A stretch of DNA of 64,000 nucleotides, taken from GCA-002728855 sp036340635. Its GTDB lineage: Bacteria > Bacteroidota > Bacteroidia > Flavobacteriales > Flavobacteriaceae. A program made the translations under genes and the position numbers. This document shows positions 1-9,209 of the stretch, piece after piece. How positions within the stretch are numbered: position 1 is the first letter of the stretch; each line of letters opens with the position of its first letter. The stretch spans positions 59,990-123,989 of the forward strand of contig JAYYYF010000011.1 of assembly GCA_036340635.1 (NCBI GenBank). The letters run 5' to 3'. A model generated the notes under the pieces. It did no database searches. It was not told the origin of the DNA and saw nothing but the letters and a program-made list of their open reading frames with translations.

Positions 1-576
1 CTGTAAAACTTTCTCAAGATCATTATTTTTAAAGGTAACAACACCTCCTATCCCAAGTTTAAAATTTAATTCAATCGCTCTTTCGGCATAATTAATATCG
101 CCTGTAAAACAATGGAAAACACCTGTTAAATTTTCTCCTTTATGTCCTTCAATTATTTCAAAAATTTCATCAAAAGCCTCTCTACAATGAATTACAATAG
201 GCAGCTCATAAGATTTTGCTAGAAGAATTTGTTTCTCAAAAGCTTTTTGTTGCTCAATCAAATACTTTTTCTCTCTATATAAATCTATTCCTATCTCCCC
301 GATTGCAAAAAATTTATCCTTTAAAAGTAGTTCCTCAACAATTGCTAGTTCTTCTTCATAATTTTCTTTAACATAATTAGGGTGAAGTCCCATCATTAAA
401 TAAATATGCTTCGGGAATTTTTTTTTCAAATCAAACATGCGGCTATGATATTTAGAATCAATTGATGGAATAAAAAAATGATTTATACCGACATCAATAG
501 CTTTTTTAATTACTTCCTCTCTATCATTATCGAAATCTTTTAAATAAAGGTGTGTATGGGTGTCTATTAATTGCAT
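1..576 (-). CDS. TatD family metal-dependent deoxyribonuclease (3' end cut by window edge)
   Basis: This is the N-terminal 192 residues of a TatD-family hydrolase, normally about 255 residues; the C-terminus lies beyond base 1. I translated it from the minus strand, starting at the ATG at 576-574. Visible family signatures are the N-terminal metal-binding D-T-H-T-H motif at residues 5-9, a G-L-H-P motif, the G-E-I-G-I-D motif in the middle, and the I-V-I-H-C-R-E and F-H-C-F-T-G motifs. The family folds as a TIM barrel and acts as a divalent-metal-dependent 3'-5' exonuclease or endonuclease in the cytoplasm. It is divergent from the retropepsin-like gene, with an 84-base gap. Family assignment is firm; the exact substrate cannot be read from sequence. 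Confidence 0.9.
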   Translation of the reverse strand, partial: MQLIDTHTHLYLKDFDNDREEVIKKAIDVGINHFFIPSIDSKYHSRMFDLKKKFPKHIYLMMGLHPNYVKENYEEELAIVEELLLKDKFFAIGEIGIDLYREKKYLIEQQKAFEKQILLAKSYELPIVIHCREAFDEIFEIIEGHKGENLTGVFHCFTGDINYAERAIELNFKLGIGGVVTFKNNDLEKVLQ

Positions 577-660
577 AATTTAAACTAATATAATTCCAAA
601 TATTTTTTTTACTTCTTATTATTCTAAAATTTTAATTTACTTTACATCTTTACTTTTCAA

Positions 661-1095
661 ATGATAAAAAAGTTTTTAGATAAAAGTGGATACATTGCCA
701 TAAATTTAAAAAAAACAAAGAGTCAACATTTAACTTGCATTCTAAAAATCAATGGAGTCAAAGGCCTTTTCCTAATTGATACTGGTGCTTCAAATAGTTG
801 TATAAATAAAAATGAAAAGGAAATCTTTAACCAAGTTGACAAAAACCTGGAAATTGAGGGTTCAGGTGCTGGAAAAGAAAAACTAAATCTAAAAATGACT
901 CAAAAAAGTACAGTTGAATATAGATCTAGAAAAATTGGAAACTTTTCTTTTCTGCTTTTAGATATGGATCATATAAATGAAACTATGTTAAAAAGTGGAG
1001 GAAATGCAATAAATGGAATTATTGGAGCAGATTTTTTAAAAAAAACGAAGGCAATTATTTGTTATAAACCCTTAGCCTTTTTTTTAAAGGCCTAA
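661..1095 (+). CDS. Small retropepsin-like aspartic protease
   Basis: A 144-residue protein of the clan AA (retropepsin-like) aspartic protease type. It has a hydrophobic-hydrophobic-D-T-G-A motif at residues 38-43 (catalytic D40), and near the C-terminus a G-I-I-G-A-D-F-L segment matching the hydrophobic-hydrophobic-Gly half of the pepsin-fold repeat. There is one D-T-G only, so by family knowledge an active enzyme would have to dimerise as retroviral proteases do. No signal peptide or membrane segment is seen, so it is probably cytoplasmic. The 3' end overlaps the convergent odhB gene by 12 bases. The substrate is unknown, and proteolytic activity is inferred from the motif alone. Confidence 0.75.
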   Translation: MIKKFLDKSGYIAINLKKTKSQHLTCILKINGVKGLFLIDTGASNSCINKNEKEIFNQVDKNLEIEGSGAGKEKLNLKMTQKSTVEYRSRKIGNFSFLLLDMDHINETMLKSGGNAINGIIGADFLKKTKAIICYKPLAFFLKA

Positions 1096-2298
1096 TGATT
1101 TTTCTATCTTGTTTGACATCAAGTGTTCACCCGGATTCTCCAGTGCTTCTTTTATTGCAACTAAAAACCCTACGGATTCCTTTCCATCAATTATTCGATG
1201 ATCATATGATAGTGCCAAATACATCATAGGTCTAATCTCTACTTTTCCGTCAATAGCAACTGGACGTTGAATAATATTATGCATACCTAAAATTCCAGAT
1301 TGAGGCGGATTTATTATCGGAGTCGACAACATAGATCCAAAAACACCACCATTAGAAATTGTGAAAGTTCCTCCTGTCATATCATCTACAGTTATTTCTC
1401 CATCTCGGGCACGGATAGCTAGACGCTTTATTTCTGATTCTATTTCACTAAAAGAAAGTAGCTCAGCGTTTCGAACTACAGGAACCATCAAACCTTTTGG
1501 ACCAGATACGGCCACACTGATATCACAATATTCATATGATATTTTGTGATCTCCATCAATCATTGAATTCACATCAGGGAAAAGATTTAAAGCTCGAACT
1601 ACTGCTTTGGTGAAGAAACTCATAAAACCAAGACCTACACCATGTTTTTTTTCAAATTTTTCTTTATATTTCTTTCTCAAATCAAAAATTGAACTCATAT
1701 CAGCTTCATTAAAAGTGGTCAGCATCGCTGTTTCGTTTTTCACAGAAACTAATCTTTCTGCTACTTTTCTTCTAAGCATTGAAAGCTTTTCCCTTTTATC
1801 TGAACGAGCACCTTCTTTAGATGGTGTACCCATTGAAGGAACTCCTTTAATAACATCTTCTTTTATTATCCTACCATCACGTCCTGAACCCTTTATTTGA
1901 TTCAAATCCAATCCTTTTTCTTCACTTATTTTTTTTGCAGATGGAGATGGTGTTCCAGTTGCATAAGTATCTTTTTCCGAAGCTTCATCTTTTTTTTCAG
2001 CAATGACTTGTTGTGATGTTTCTTCTTTAGTTTTCTTGGATATGTTTCCCCCAGATGGTTTTCCTTCAGTATCAATAAGACATACTACGGCACCAACTTC
2101 TACTGTATCTCCCTCTTCAGCCTTAAAAGTAATGGTTCCGCTTACTTCAGCTGGAAGTTCCAGAGTAGCTTTATCTGAGTCAACTTCAGCAATAGCCTGG
2201 TCTTTTTCAACATAATCTCCATCTGAAATTAACCACTGAGCAATTTCAACCTCAGTAATTGATTCACCTGGAGAAGGAACTTTCATTTCTAAAACCAT
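1084..2298 (-). CDS. odhB: Dihydrolipoyl succinyltransferase, E2 of 2-oxoglutarate dehydrogenase
   Basis: A 404-residue E2 component that transfers the succinyl group from the E1 intermediate to CoA through a lipoyl arm (TCA cycle, cytoplasm). In order: an N-terminal lipoyl domain (about 2-77, lipoylated Lys in the D-S-D-K-A motif near residue 43), a charged linker, a peripheral-subunit-binding domain (about 115-150, with S-P-S-A-K and G-S-G-R-D-G-R motifs), and the catalytic domain (about 170-404) with the S-Y-D-H-R-I-I-D-G active-site motif near the C-terminus. It lies 42 bases downstream of odhA on the same strand, so the two are very probably one operon. Length and motifs fit SucB/OdhB rather than pyruvate dehydrogenase E2, given the adjacent E1. 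Confidence 0.96.
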   Translation of the reverse strand: MVLEMKVPSPGESITEVEIAQWLISDGDYVEKDQAIAEVDSDKATLELPAEVSGTITFKAEEGDTVEVGAVVCLIDTEGKPSGGNISKKTKEETSQQVIAEKKDEASEKDTYATGTPSPSAKKISEEKGLDLNQIKGSGRDGRIIKEDVIKGVPSMGTPSKEGARSDKREKLSMLRRKVAERLVSVKNETAMLTTFNEADMSSIFDLRKKYKEKFEKKHGVGLGFMSFFTKAVVRALNLFPDVNSMIDGDHKISYEYCDISVAVSGPKGLMVPVVRNAELLSFSEIESEIKRLAIRARDGEITVDDMTGGTFTISNGGVFGSMLSTPIINPPQSGILGMHNIIQRPVAIDGKVEIRPMMYLALSYDHRIIDGKESVGFLVAIKEALENPGEHLMSNKIEKSLGL

Positions 2299-2340
2299 AG
2301 CTTATAATTTAAATCAAATTTAATTTATTTATCTCTTTCA

Positions 2341-5079
2341 TCAATTCTTTCGAAAAACTTTTTCAATAACCTTGTTATGTCTTTTTTGAAATCTTACAGA
2401 ACTTCCTGATGCAGGGGAGTCAGAAAATGGTCTACTAACTAGACGAAAAGTTGATGCTTTTTCAAAATGCAAAAGCAAATAACTAAGTGCTCCCATATTT
2501 TTTGGTTCTTCCTGAGCCCAGACAATATCTTTAGTTTTACTATATAAACTTAACTGATAATTTATTTGATCTTTAGGTAATGGGAAAATCTGTTCGATTC
2601 TAATAATAGCAACATCCATTCTATTTTTTTCTTCACGAGCTTTAATCAAATCATAATAGAACTTTCCAGAACAAAAAACCAAAGTTTTTGATTTCTCAGG
2701 TAAAACTAGTTTATCTGGAATCAGCACCTCAAATTTTCCCTTAACAAAATCATTTTTTTGGGAAACTGCAAGAGGGTGCCTTAGCAAACTTTTTGGTGTG
2801 AAAACTATAAGTGGCTTTCTATAATTTACAATTGTTTGTCTTCTTAACAAGTGAAATAAATTTGATGGAGTCGTACAATTAGCTACAAACATATTGTCTT
2901 CTGCACAAAGTTGGAGATATCTTTCCATTCTTGCAGATGAGTGCTCAGCTCCCTGACCTTCATAGCCATGAGGCAAAAAAAGAACGATCCCATTTTGTAA
3001 TTTCCACTTATCCTCAGCTGCAGAAATATATTGGTCCAAAATAATTTGAGCTCCATTACCAAAGTCTCCAAATTGTGCTTCCCAAATTGTAAGAGTTTTA
3101 GGACTTGCCATAGCATAACCATAATCAAAACCTAAAACTCCATATTCTGAAAGTAAAGAGTTATAAATTGAAAAATTCCCTTTATCCTTAGAATCAATAT
3201 TTTTTAATAAAATAACTTCTTCTTCTGAATCTTCGGCTTTTAAGATAGCATGTCTATGAGAAAATGTTCCTCGTTCAACGTCTTGTCCTGAAATCCTTAC
3301 ATTGAAACCTTCTATTAGTAGTGAACCGTATGCCAACATCTCCCCCATTGCCCAATCAATTTTATCAGTTTCAAAAAACATTGATTTTCGATCATCAATT
3401 AATTTTACAATTTTCCTTAGAAATTTTTTCTCTTGGGGAAGGGTTGTTATTGCATTAGCTATGAGTTCTAATTTAGAAGTTGAAATTTTTGTTTCAACTT
3501 CCTTATTCATTATTTCCTCATCAGCTGTTTTAAATTCATTCCACTCATCTGACATAAAATCAGTAACTACAGTTTGTTTTGCTTTTGAAGAATCTTCAAA
3601 AGCCTTATCAAGCATTTCTTTATACTCTTTTTCAGTTCGGGACAAATATTCTTGATCTATAATTCCTTCATCTAATAAAATTTCAGAATATATCTGCTTT
3701 GGGTTTCTATGTTTTGCAATAGCCTCATACAATTTGGGTTGGGTAAAACGAGGCTCATCACCTTCATTATGACCATACTTCCTATATCCTAATAAATCAA
3801 TAAAAACGTCCTGATTAAATTCCATCCTGTATTCAAGTGCAAAAAGAGCTGCATGAATAACAGCCTCTACATCATCTGCGTTGACATGAAAAATAGGGCA
3901 TAAAGTAACTTTTCCAACATCTGTACAATAAGTGCTCGTTCTGGCATCAAGATAATTAGTTGTAAACCCAATTTGATTATTAACTACTATATGAATTGTT
4001 CCTCCAGTTTTATATCCTTTTAAGCCAGCCATCTGAACAATCTCATAAGGAAGTCCTTGTCCAGCAATCGCTGCATCTCCATGAACTATAATAGGCAGTA
4101 CCTTAGATAACTCACCAGAAAAGTCGTCTTCTTGTTTAGCTCTAGTTATTCCTTGTACAATTGCTCCAACCGTTTCTAAATGTGATGGATTTGGAGCAAT
4201 ATTAAGGTTTACTTTTTTTCCTGAATCTGTCTCTCTTTGACATGTCCATCCCATATGATATTTTACATCTCCATCAAAAAGCATTTCTTCATCATAATCC
4301 TTACCTTGAAATTCATTAAAAATATCTTTAGCAGATTTCCCAAAAATATTTATTAAGGTATTCAATCTCCCCCTGTGAGCCATACCCATAACAAATTCTT
4401 CTACTCCCTTTTCTGCAGCCAATTCAATTATTGAATCTACTGCTGGGATTAATGATTCTCCTCCTTCCAAGGAAAAACGCTTTTGCCCTACAAATTTTGT
4501 GTGTAAAAAATTTTCAAAACTAACTGCTTGATTCAATTTTGAAAAAATATGTTTTTTTCGATCTGCTGAAAATTTTGGATGATTAGTGTTTATGTTAAGT
4601 CTTTTTTGTATCCAATCAACCTTTTTAGGATTCCTAATGTACATATATTCTATTCCTGTTGAATCGCAGTAAACCTGCTTTAAATGACTAATTATTTTAC
4701 TTAAAGTCGCAGATCCTATTCCCATTATTTCCCCTGCACTAAAAACAGTAGATAAATCTTTTTCTTCGAGACCAAAATTTTGAAAATCTAAACTTGGAGT
4801 ATATGTCCTTCTTTCCCTAACCGGATTTGTTTTGGTAAACAAATGTCCCCTATTTCTATAAGCATCAATTAATTTAACTACTTGGAATTCCTTTTTTATA
4901 TTCTCTGGAACTATTGCATCTGTTTCAGAGAGAGGAGTTCCGTTTTCTAATCCAAAATCAAACCCTTGGAAAAAAGCTCTCCAGCTAGGTTCAACCGCGT
5001 CAGGTGACTTAAGGTACTGGTCATAAAGTTCAGCGAAATAGGCCGTATTAGCTGAATTCAAAAAAGAATACTTATCCAT
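2341..5079 (-). CDS. odhA: 2-oxoglutarate dehydrogenase E1 component
   Basis: A 912-residue thiamine-diphosphate-dependent E1 that decarboxylates 2-oxoglutarate in the TCA cycle. The N-terminus (residues 1-45) carries the SucA-type segment (F-L-N-S-A-N-T-A-Y-F, S-W-R-A-F-F) that docks to E2. The M-A-H-R-G-R-L-N-T-L motif near residue 232, the V-H-G-D-A-A-I-A-G-Q-G motif near 333 and the Y-R-K-Y-G-H-N-E-G-D-E-P motif near 432 line the cofactor site. The C-terminal half has the transketolase pyrimidine-binding domain, with W-E-A-Q-F-G-D-F and G-Q-G-A-E-H-S-S. Length matches the family. It is first gene of the odhA-odhB unit; a TAATTTTG box lies 28 bases before the ATG. No E3 (lpd) is in this window. 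Confidence 0.97.
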   Translation of the reverse strand: MDKYSFLNSANTAYFAELYDQYLKSPDAVEPSWRAFFQGFDFGLENGTPLSETDAIVPENIKKEFQVVKLIDAYRNRGHLFTKTNPVRERRTYTPSLDFQNFGLEEKDLSTVFSAGEIMGIGSATLSKIISHLKQVYCDSTGIEYMYIRNPKKVDWIQKRLNINTNHPKFSADRKKHIFSKLNQAVSFENFLHTKFVGQKRFSLEGGESLIPAVDSIIELAAEKGVEEFVMGMAHRGRLNTLINIFGKSAKDIFNEFQGKDYDEEMLFDGDVKYHMGWTCQRETDSGKKVNLNIAPNPSHLETVGAIVQGITRAKQEDDFSGELSKVLPIIVHGDAAIAGQGLPYEIVQMAGLKGYKTGGTIHIVVNNQIGFTTNYLDARTSTYCTDVGKVTLCPIFHVNADDVEAVIHAALFALEYRMEFNQDVFIDLLGYRKYGHNEGDEPRFTQPKLYEAIAKHRNPKQIYSEILLDEGIIDQEYLSRTEKEYKEMLDKAFEDSSKAKQTVVTDFMSDEWNEFKTADEEIMNKEVETKISTSKLELIANAITTLPQEKKFLRKIVKLIDDRKSMFFETDKIDWAMGEMLAYGSLLIEGFNVRISGQDVERGTFSHRHAILKAEDSEEEVILLKNIDSKDKGNFSIYNSLLSEYGVLGFDYGYAMASPKTLTIWEAQFGDFGNGAQIILDQYISAAEDKWKLQNGIVLFLPHGYEGQGAEHSSARMERYLQLCAEDNMFVANCTTPSNLFHLLRRQTIVNYRKPLIVFTPKSLLRHPLAVSQKNDFVKGKFEVLIPDKLVLPEKSKTLVFCSGKFYYDLIKAREEKNRMDVAIIRIEQIFPLPKDQINYQLSLYSKTKDIVWAQEEPKNMGALSYLLLHFEKASTFRLVSRPFSDSPASGSSVRFQKRHNKVIEKVFRKN

Positions 5080-5107
5080 CTGGCAAAGTCTTTACAGCTT
5101 GCTAAAA

Positions 5108-5115
5108 CAAAATTA
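5108..5115 (-). promoter_or_regulatory. Candidate -7 promoter box for odhA-odhB
   Basis: The minus strand reads TAATTTTG here, an exact match to the Bacteroidota -7 consensus TAnnTTTG, 28 bases before the odhA ATG. I did not find a convincing -33 TTG at the usual spacing. Confidence 0.5.
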
Positions 5116-5164
5116 CACTTTTTGATAGAAGACTTTTGAATTTGTTAACAAAAAATATTTGATT

Positions 5165-6334
5165 TTATAACCTTTCAAAGATACCAGCAATTCCTTGACC
5201 TCCTCCTACACAAGCAGTTACCATTCCATACTTCTGTTTCTTTCTCTTCATATCGTTGAGTAACTGAATTGTTAATTTTGCCCCTGTGCAACCTAAAGGG
5301 TGCCCCATGGCTATTGCTCCACCATTTAAATTTACTGTTTCGGGGTCTAGGCCAGCTTCTTGAATTACAGCCAAAGACTGAACCGCAAAAGCTTCATTAA
5401 GCTCGGTTTGTTCAATGTCTGAAAGTTTAAGCCCAATTTGATTTAAAACTTTTGGAATTGCTACACATGGTCCAATCCCCATATAAAGAGGATCTACACC
5501 ACCAACTGCACAACCCAATAATTTAGCGATGGGTTCTAAACCCATCTCAGCAACCTTTTTCTCACTCATGACAAGAGTAAAAGCAGCTCCATCAGATGTT
5601 TGGGATGAATTCCCAGCAGTAACAACTCCTCCTTTTTTAAAAGCCGGACGTAATTTTGCTAAACCCTCTAAAGTTGTATCTCTTCTAACCCCCTCATCAA
5701 CTTCTACAATATGATTTGATTCAACACGTCTTCCATCTTTAAAAAAAACTTCATCAACGTTTATTGGAACTATTTCATCTTTAAAAAACCCTTTATCAAT
5801 TGCATTTGCAGCTTTCTTGTGAGAAGAAAATGAGAAGGCGTCCGCTTGCTCTCTTGAAATCCCATATTTATTTGATACAGCTTCTGCCGTAGCTCCCATA
5901 CTAACATGATAATTTATATTATCAATATTTGCTTTATAACTAGGTGATAGTTTATAGCCTGTCATAGGGAGCAAACTCATACTTTCTGTCCCTCCAGCAA
6001 TATATACTTCGCCAAATCCAGCCTTGATTTTTGAAACAGCCAATGCTATGGCTTCAAGCCCAGAAGCACAATATCTATTGATTGTAATTCCTGGTACTTC
6101 CTTGCCTAAGGAACGAGCAGCAATTAATCTTCCTATTTGAAGTCCTTGCTCTCCTTCTGGATTAGCACAACCAACTATTACATCATCAACGGTTGAGGGA
6201 TCCAATTTTGGAACACTCTTCACTAAGTGTTTAACAACTTCTACTGCCAAATCATCAGATCTAAAATTTTTAAATCCTCCTCTTTTTGCTTTTGCCACTG
6301 CAGAGCGAAATCCATTTATAATATATGCTTCCAT
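5165..6334 (-). CDS. fadA: Acetyl-CoA C-acyltransferase (3-ketoacyl-CoA thiolase)
   Basis: A 389-residue thiolase that cleaves 3-ketoacyl-CoA to acetyl-CoA and a shortened acyl-CoA, the last step of beta-oxidation. The catalytic residues are all visible: acyl-enzyme Cys89 in N-R-Y-C-A-S-G, His345 in A-M-G-H-P-L-G, and Cys375 in T-A-C-V-G-G-G-Q-G. The length is typical of the family. It lies 10 bases downstream of the FadN-type gene on the same strand, the usual beta-oxidation operon arrangement, which favours a degradative rather than biosynthetic thiolase. Confidence 0.95.
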   Translation of the reverse strand: MEAYIINGFRSAVAKAKRGGFKNFRSDDLAVEVVKHLVKSVPKLDPSTVDDVIVGCANPEGEQGLQIGRLIAARSLGKEVPGITINRYCASGLEAIALAVSKIKAGFGEVYIAGGTESMSLLPMTGYKLSPSYKANIDNINYHVSMGATAEAVSNKYGISREQADAFSFSSHKKAANAIDKGFFKDEIVPINVDEVFFKDGRRVESNHIVEVDEGVRRDTTLEGLAKLRPAFKKGGVVTAGNSSQTSDGAAFTLVMSEKKVAEMGLEPIAKLLGCAVGGVDPLYMGIGPCVAIPKVLNQIGLKLSDIEQTELNEAFAVQSLAVIQEAGLDPETVNLNGGAIAMGHPLGCTGAKLTIQLLNDMKRKKQKYGMVTACVGGGQGIAGIFERL

Positions 6335-6344
6335 CTTGTATAAT

Positions 6345-8732
6345 TTAGTTTCTTAAGGGTTTATTGTTCATCAGTAAATATTGTATTCTATCAAGAGTTT
6401 TCTGATTACCTAATAGGCTAACAAATGCTTCTCTCTCTAGATCCAAAAGATATTGCTCCGTGACATGCTGAGTTCCTGTCAAATCACCGCCACAAATTAC
6501 ATAAGCAACTTTCTTAGCAATTTCAACATCATAATCAGACATAAATTCACCTAAACGGAACTCATTAATCGCAGAGTAAAGCACACTCAATCCATTACGC
6601 CCTAAAACTTCTATATCACTTTTTACAGAAGGAGCTATATAATTTTTAGATAATTCTATCACTTTTTCCTTAGCCACAGCAATATTTTGTGGTGTGTTAT
6701 AGCAAACAAAATCACGTTCAGGATTTAGATAATGTAAATCAAAAGCTTGATGTGCAGAAGTGGCAACAGTTGCAGTAGCAATTGTTTTAAAATAATCAAT
6801 TAATGTTGGGATTTTAACATCTCCTTCAAAAAAGGACTCTGAAGCGCGTAAAGCAAATTCCTTTGTTCCACCACCAGCCGGCAGCAATCCTACCCCCACT
6901 TCAACAAGACCTATATATGACTCGGCAGCATAAATTCCTGCATCACAGTGCATTGCGATTTCACAACCTCCTCCAAACACGTACCCTTGGGTTGCAGCTA
7001 CTACAGGAATTTTTGATGTTCTTATTTTCATCATCACCTGTTGAAAAGCTGAAACCATTTTTTGCAAATCATCAAATTTCTTTTGCATGGCAAACATTCC
7101 AACGCCCATTAAATTAGCTCCAACACTAAACTGCTTTGCATTATTCCCAATTACAATCCCCTTCCATTTGCCTTCCTCAGCAATTGATATTGCTTCATCT
7201 ATTGCTTTTATTATTCCGTCACCTAGAGAATTGCTCTTACTTCTAAATTCAAGACAAAGGACCCCATCTCCAATATCGTGTACTGTACATTCGCTGTTTT
7301 TAATTACAGGTTTGTTTTCCCTGAACGAGTCAAGTATAATAATAGATTCGGATCCAGGGATAGACTCATATTTTTCTGTTTGAAGATTAAAATATTTCTT
7401 TTCTCCATTTTCATAAAGATAAAAAGAGCCAGCATTTATTTTTTGCATTTTTTGAATCCAATCAGGAAGCTTTAATCCTTCAGAAGATATCATTTCAAGG
7501 CCTTTTTCAAAACCTAAAAGATCCCAATATTCGAAAGGTCCATAATCCCAAAAATATCCTGAGCACATAGCATCATCTATTTGATAATACTGTTCAGAAA
7601 TTTCAGGAATTCTTTCTATTACATAAGAAAACAATGAAGCAAAATATTCATTCAAAAATAAGTTTACTTTGTCTTTTCCACTAATAAGATTTTGAATTCT
7701 TTTAGACATGGATTCAATCCCTTTAGCATTTTTTACAACTTCAAGTTTTGGACGTAGGGAGGGTCTATATTTTAGTGTTTTTAAATCAAGAGCGTTGATA
7801 ATAGTTCTGCCATTATCATCTTTTTTATCAGTTTTCTCATAAAAACCCTTTTTTGTTTTATTCCCCAAAAAATTGTTTTCAATTAAAAATGTAAAAAATT
7901 TTGGTGTAGGAGTTTCCCCAACATTTTTAAAAAAAGCATCTCCTTCAGCATTTTCGACAACAAACTTCGTAACCTTATCACTAGTGTCAAGTCCAACCAA
8001 ATCCTGAAGTCTATATGATGCTGTATTTGGACGACCTATTAAAGTTCCTGTTATTGCATCAACTTCTTCAATAGTCATATCATATTTCTCAGTCAACTCA
8101 AAAATTTTACAACCAGACATTACTCCTATTCTGTTGGCAATAAAAGCTGTTGTGTCTTTACATAGAACTGTTTGTTTACCTAAAATATTACTGCCAAATT
8201 CCATGAAAAAATCTATCATTTCAAGCTTACTATCATTTGAGGGAATAATTTCTAAAAGACGCATATATCTTGGTGGATTAAAAAAATGTGTGCCACAAAA
8301 ATGCTTCTTAAAATCATCTGATCTATCCTTTGCTAAAATTGAAATAGGAATACTAGATGTGTTTGAGGTAACTAAACTTCCTGGCTTGCGATATTTTTCA
8401 ACACTTTCAAAAATTTTTCTTTTTATTTCTAAAAGCTCCACAACAACTTCAATTATCCAATCTGCTTCTGAAATTTTTTCAAAATCATCTTCAAAATTTC
8501 CTGTCTTTATGTATTTGACAAAGCTTTTTTTGTATAAGGGAGAAGGTTTTGATTTAATTGCTTTTTCAAGAGCGCCATCAGATACCAAATTTCTTTCTTT
8601 TTTATTTTTTAAATCTTTTGGGAGTATATCAAGCATTAAGACTTCTAATCCAACATTAGCAAGATGACAGGCTATTCCTGAACCCATAACTCCTGATCCT
8701 AAAACAGCAACTTTTTTAATTTTATATTTCAT
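6345..8732 (-). CDS. fadN: 3-hydroxyacyl-CoA dehydrogenase / enoyl-CoA hydratase fusion (FadN type)
   Basis: A 795-residue multifunctional beta-oxidation enzyme. The N-terminal part (about 1-310) is the NAD-binding hydroxyacyl-CoA dehydrogenase, with the Rossmann G-S-G-V-M-G-S-G-I-A motif at residues 12-21 and the H-F-F-N-P-P motif near 155; a further dehydrogenase-like segment follows to about 420. The C-terminal half (about 475-680) is a crotonase-fold hydratase, with the oxyanion-hole stretch G-A-N-L and G-Y-V-F-G-G-G-C-E. This dehydrogenase-first order matches Bacillus FadN and is opposite to E. coli FadB. It is upstream of and co-directional with the thiolase. A TAGATTTG box lies 28 bases before the ATG, facing the divergent SCP2 gene. 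Confidence 0.94.
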   Translation of the reverse strand: MKYKIKKVAVLGSGVMGSGIACHLANVGLEVLMLDILPKDLKNKKERNLVSDGALEKAIKSKPSPLYKKSFVKYIKTGNFEDDFEKISEADWIIEVVVELLEIKRKIFESVEKYRKPGSLVTSNTSSIPISILAKDRSDDFKKHFCGTHFFNPPRYMRLLEIIPSNDSKLEMIDFFMEFGSNILGKQTVLCKDTTAFIANRIGVMSGCKIFELTEKYDMTIEEVDAITGTLIGRPNTASYRLQDLVGLDTSDKVTKFVVENAEGDAFFKNVGETPTPKFFTFLIENNFLGNKTKKGFYEKTDKKDDNGRTIINALDLKTLKYRPSLRPKLEVVKNAKGIESMSKRIQNLISGKDKVNLFLNEYFASLFSYVIERIPEISEQYYQIDDAMCSGYFWDYGPFEYWDLLGFEKGLEMISSEGLKLPDWIQKMQKINAGSFYLYENGEKKYFNLQTEKYESIPGSESIIILDSFRENKPVIKNSECTVHDIGDGVLCLEFRSKSNSLGDGIIKAIDEAISIAEEGKWKGIVIGNNAKQFSVGANLMGVGMFAMQKKFDDLQKMVSAFQQVMMKIRTSKIPVVAATQGYVFGGGCEIAMHCDAGIYAAESYIGLVEVGVGLLPAGGGTKEFALRASESFFEGDVKIPTLIDYFKTIATATVATSAHQAFDLHYLNPERDFVCYNTPQNIAVAKEKVIELSKNYIAPSVKSDIEVLGRNGLSVLYSAINEFRLGEFMSDYDVEIAKKVAYVICGGDLTGTQHVTEQYLLDLEREAFVSLLGNQKTLDRIQYLLMNNKPLRN

Positions 8733-8760
8733 TCAAATAATCTTAGCATTTTTATTCCTA

Positions 8761-8768
8761 CAAATCTA
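8761..8768 (-). promoter_or_regulatory. Candidate -7 promoter box for fadN-fadA
   Basis: The minus strand reads TAGATTTG (TAnnTTTG), 28 bases before the fadN ATG. It lies about 30 bases from the oppositely oriented box of the SCP2 gene, so the two promoters share one short control region. Confidence 0.5.
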
Positions 8769-8798
8769 TTTAAAAAACTTATATGAACATTTTTTTTA

Positions 8799-8806
8799 TA
8801 CTTTTG
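8799..8806 (+). promoter_or_regulatory. Candidate -7 promoter box for the SCP2 gene
   Basis: TACTTTTG, an exact TAnnTTTG match, 26 bases before the ATG at 8833. Confidence 0.5.
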
Positions 8807-8832
8807 ATTGCATAATAAAATACAAAGTTAAT

Positions 8833-9126
8833 ATGAGTCAAGAAGTATTTGAACAATTTAAGTCAAAGGCAGAAAATGCTGAAGCGATAGGAGGTACAAT
8901 AAAATTTGTAGTTGATGGTAATCCAATACATATTGATGGAACAGGAGAAACTAACAATGTTTCAGCTGAAGATAAAGAAGCTGATTGTACCATAACTGTT
9001 TCAAAAGAAGTTTTGGAAAAGCTTAGAGATGGTGAAATTAATCCTATGATGGCTGTTATGAATGGTTCTGTTAAAATAGGAGGAGATATGGGCCTTGCCA
9101 TGAAAATCCAATCACTCCTTTCATAA
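8833..9126 (+). CDS. SCP2 sterol-binding domain protein
   Basis: A 97-residue protein consisting of a single SCP2 domain, a small cytoplasmic fold that binds acyl chains or fatty acyl-CoA in a hydrophobic cavity. Support comes from the alternating segments I-K-F-V-V-D-G, the D-C-T-I-T-V-S strand, the L-R-D-G-E-I-N-P turn and the C-terminal G-S-V-K-I-G-G-D motif, plus the family's usual length of about 100 residues. It is divergent from fadN with a shared 100-base control region, which suggests a role in carrying fatty acyl substrates for beta-oxidation; that role is inferred. The stop codon sits inside a long hairpin. Confidence 0.88.
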   Translation: MSQEVFEQFKSKAENAEAIGGTIKFVVDGNPIHIDGTGETNNVSAEDKEADCTITVSKEVLEKLRDGEINPMMAVMNGSVKIGGDMGLAMKIQSLLS

Positions 9127-9151
9127 ACTTTAAAAAGTTTTAAAGTTTATG
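9122..9151 (+). terminator. Hairpin at the 3' end of the SCP2 gene, possible terminator
   Basis: A perfect 14-base inverted repeat (9122-9135 against 9138-9151) with a 2-base centre. A run of T follows at 9160-9166, eight bases beyond the stem, so it is not a textbook intrinsic terminator. The stem is AT-rich and contains the SCP2 stop codon. Confidence 0.5.
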
Positions 9152-9209
9152 AAATAAGATTTTTTTCAATAAGTTTACTTTCCCTTAATTAAGGTAAAAT
9201 TTATCTAAG

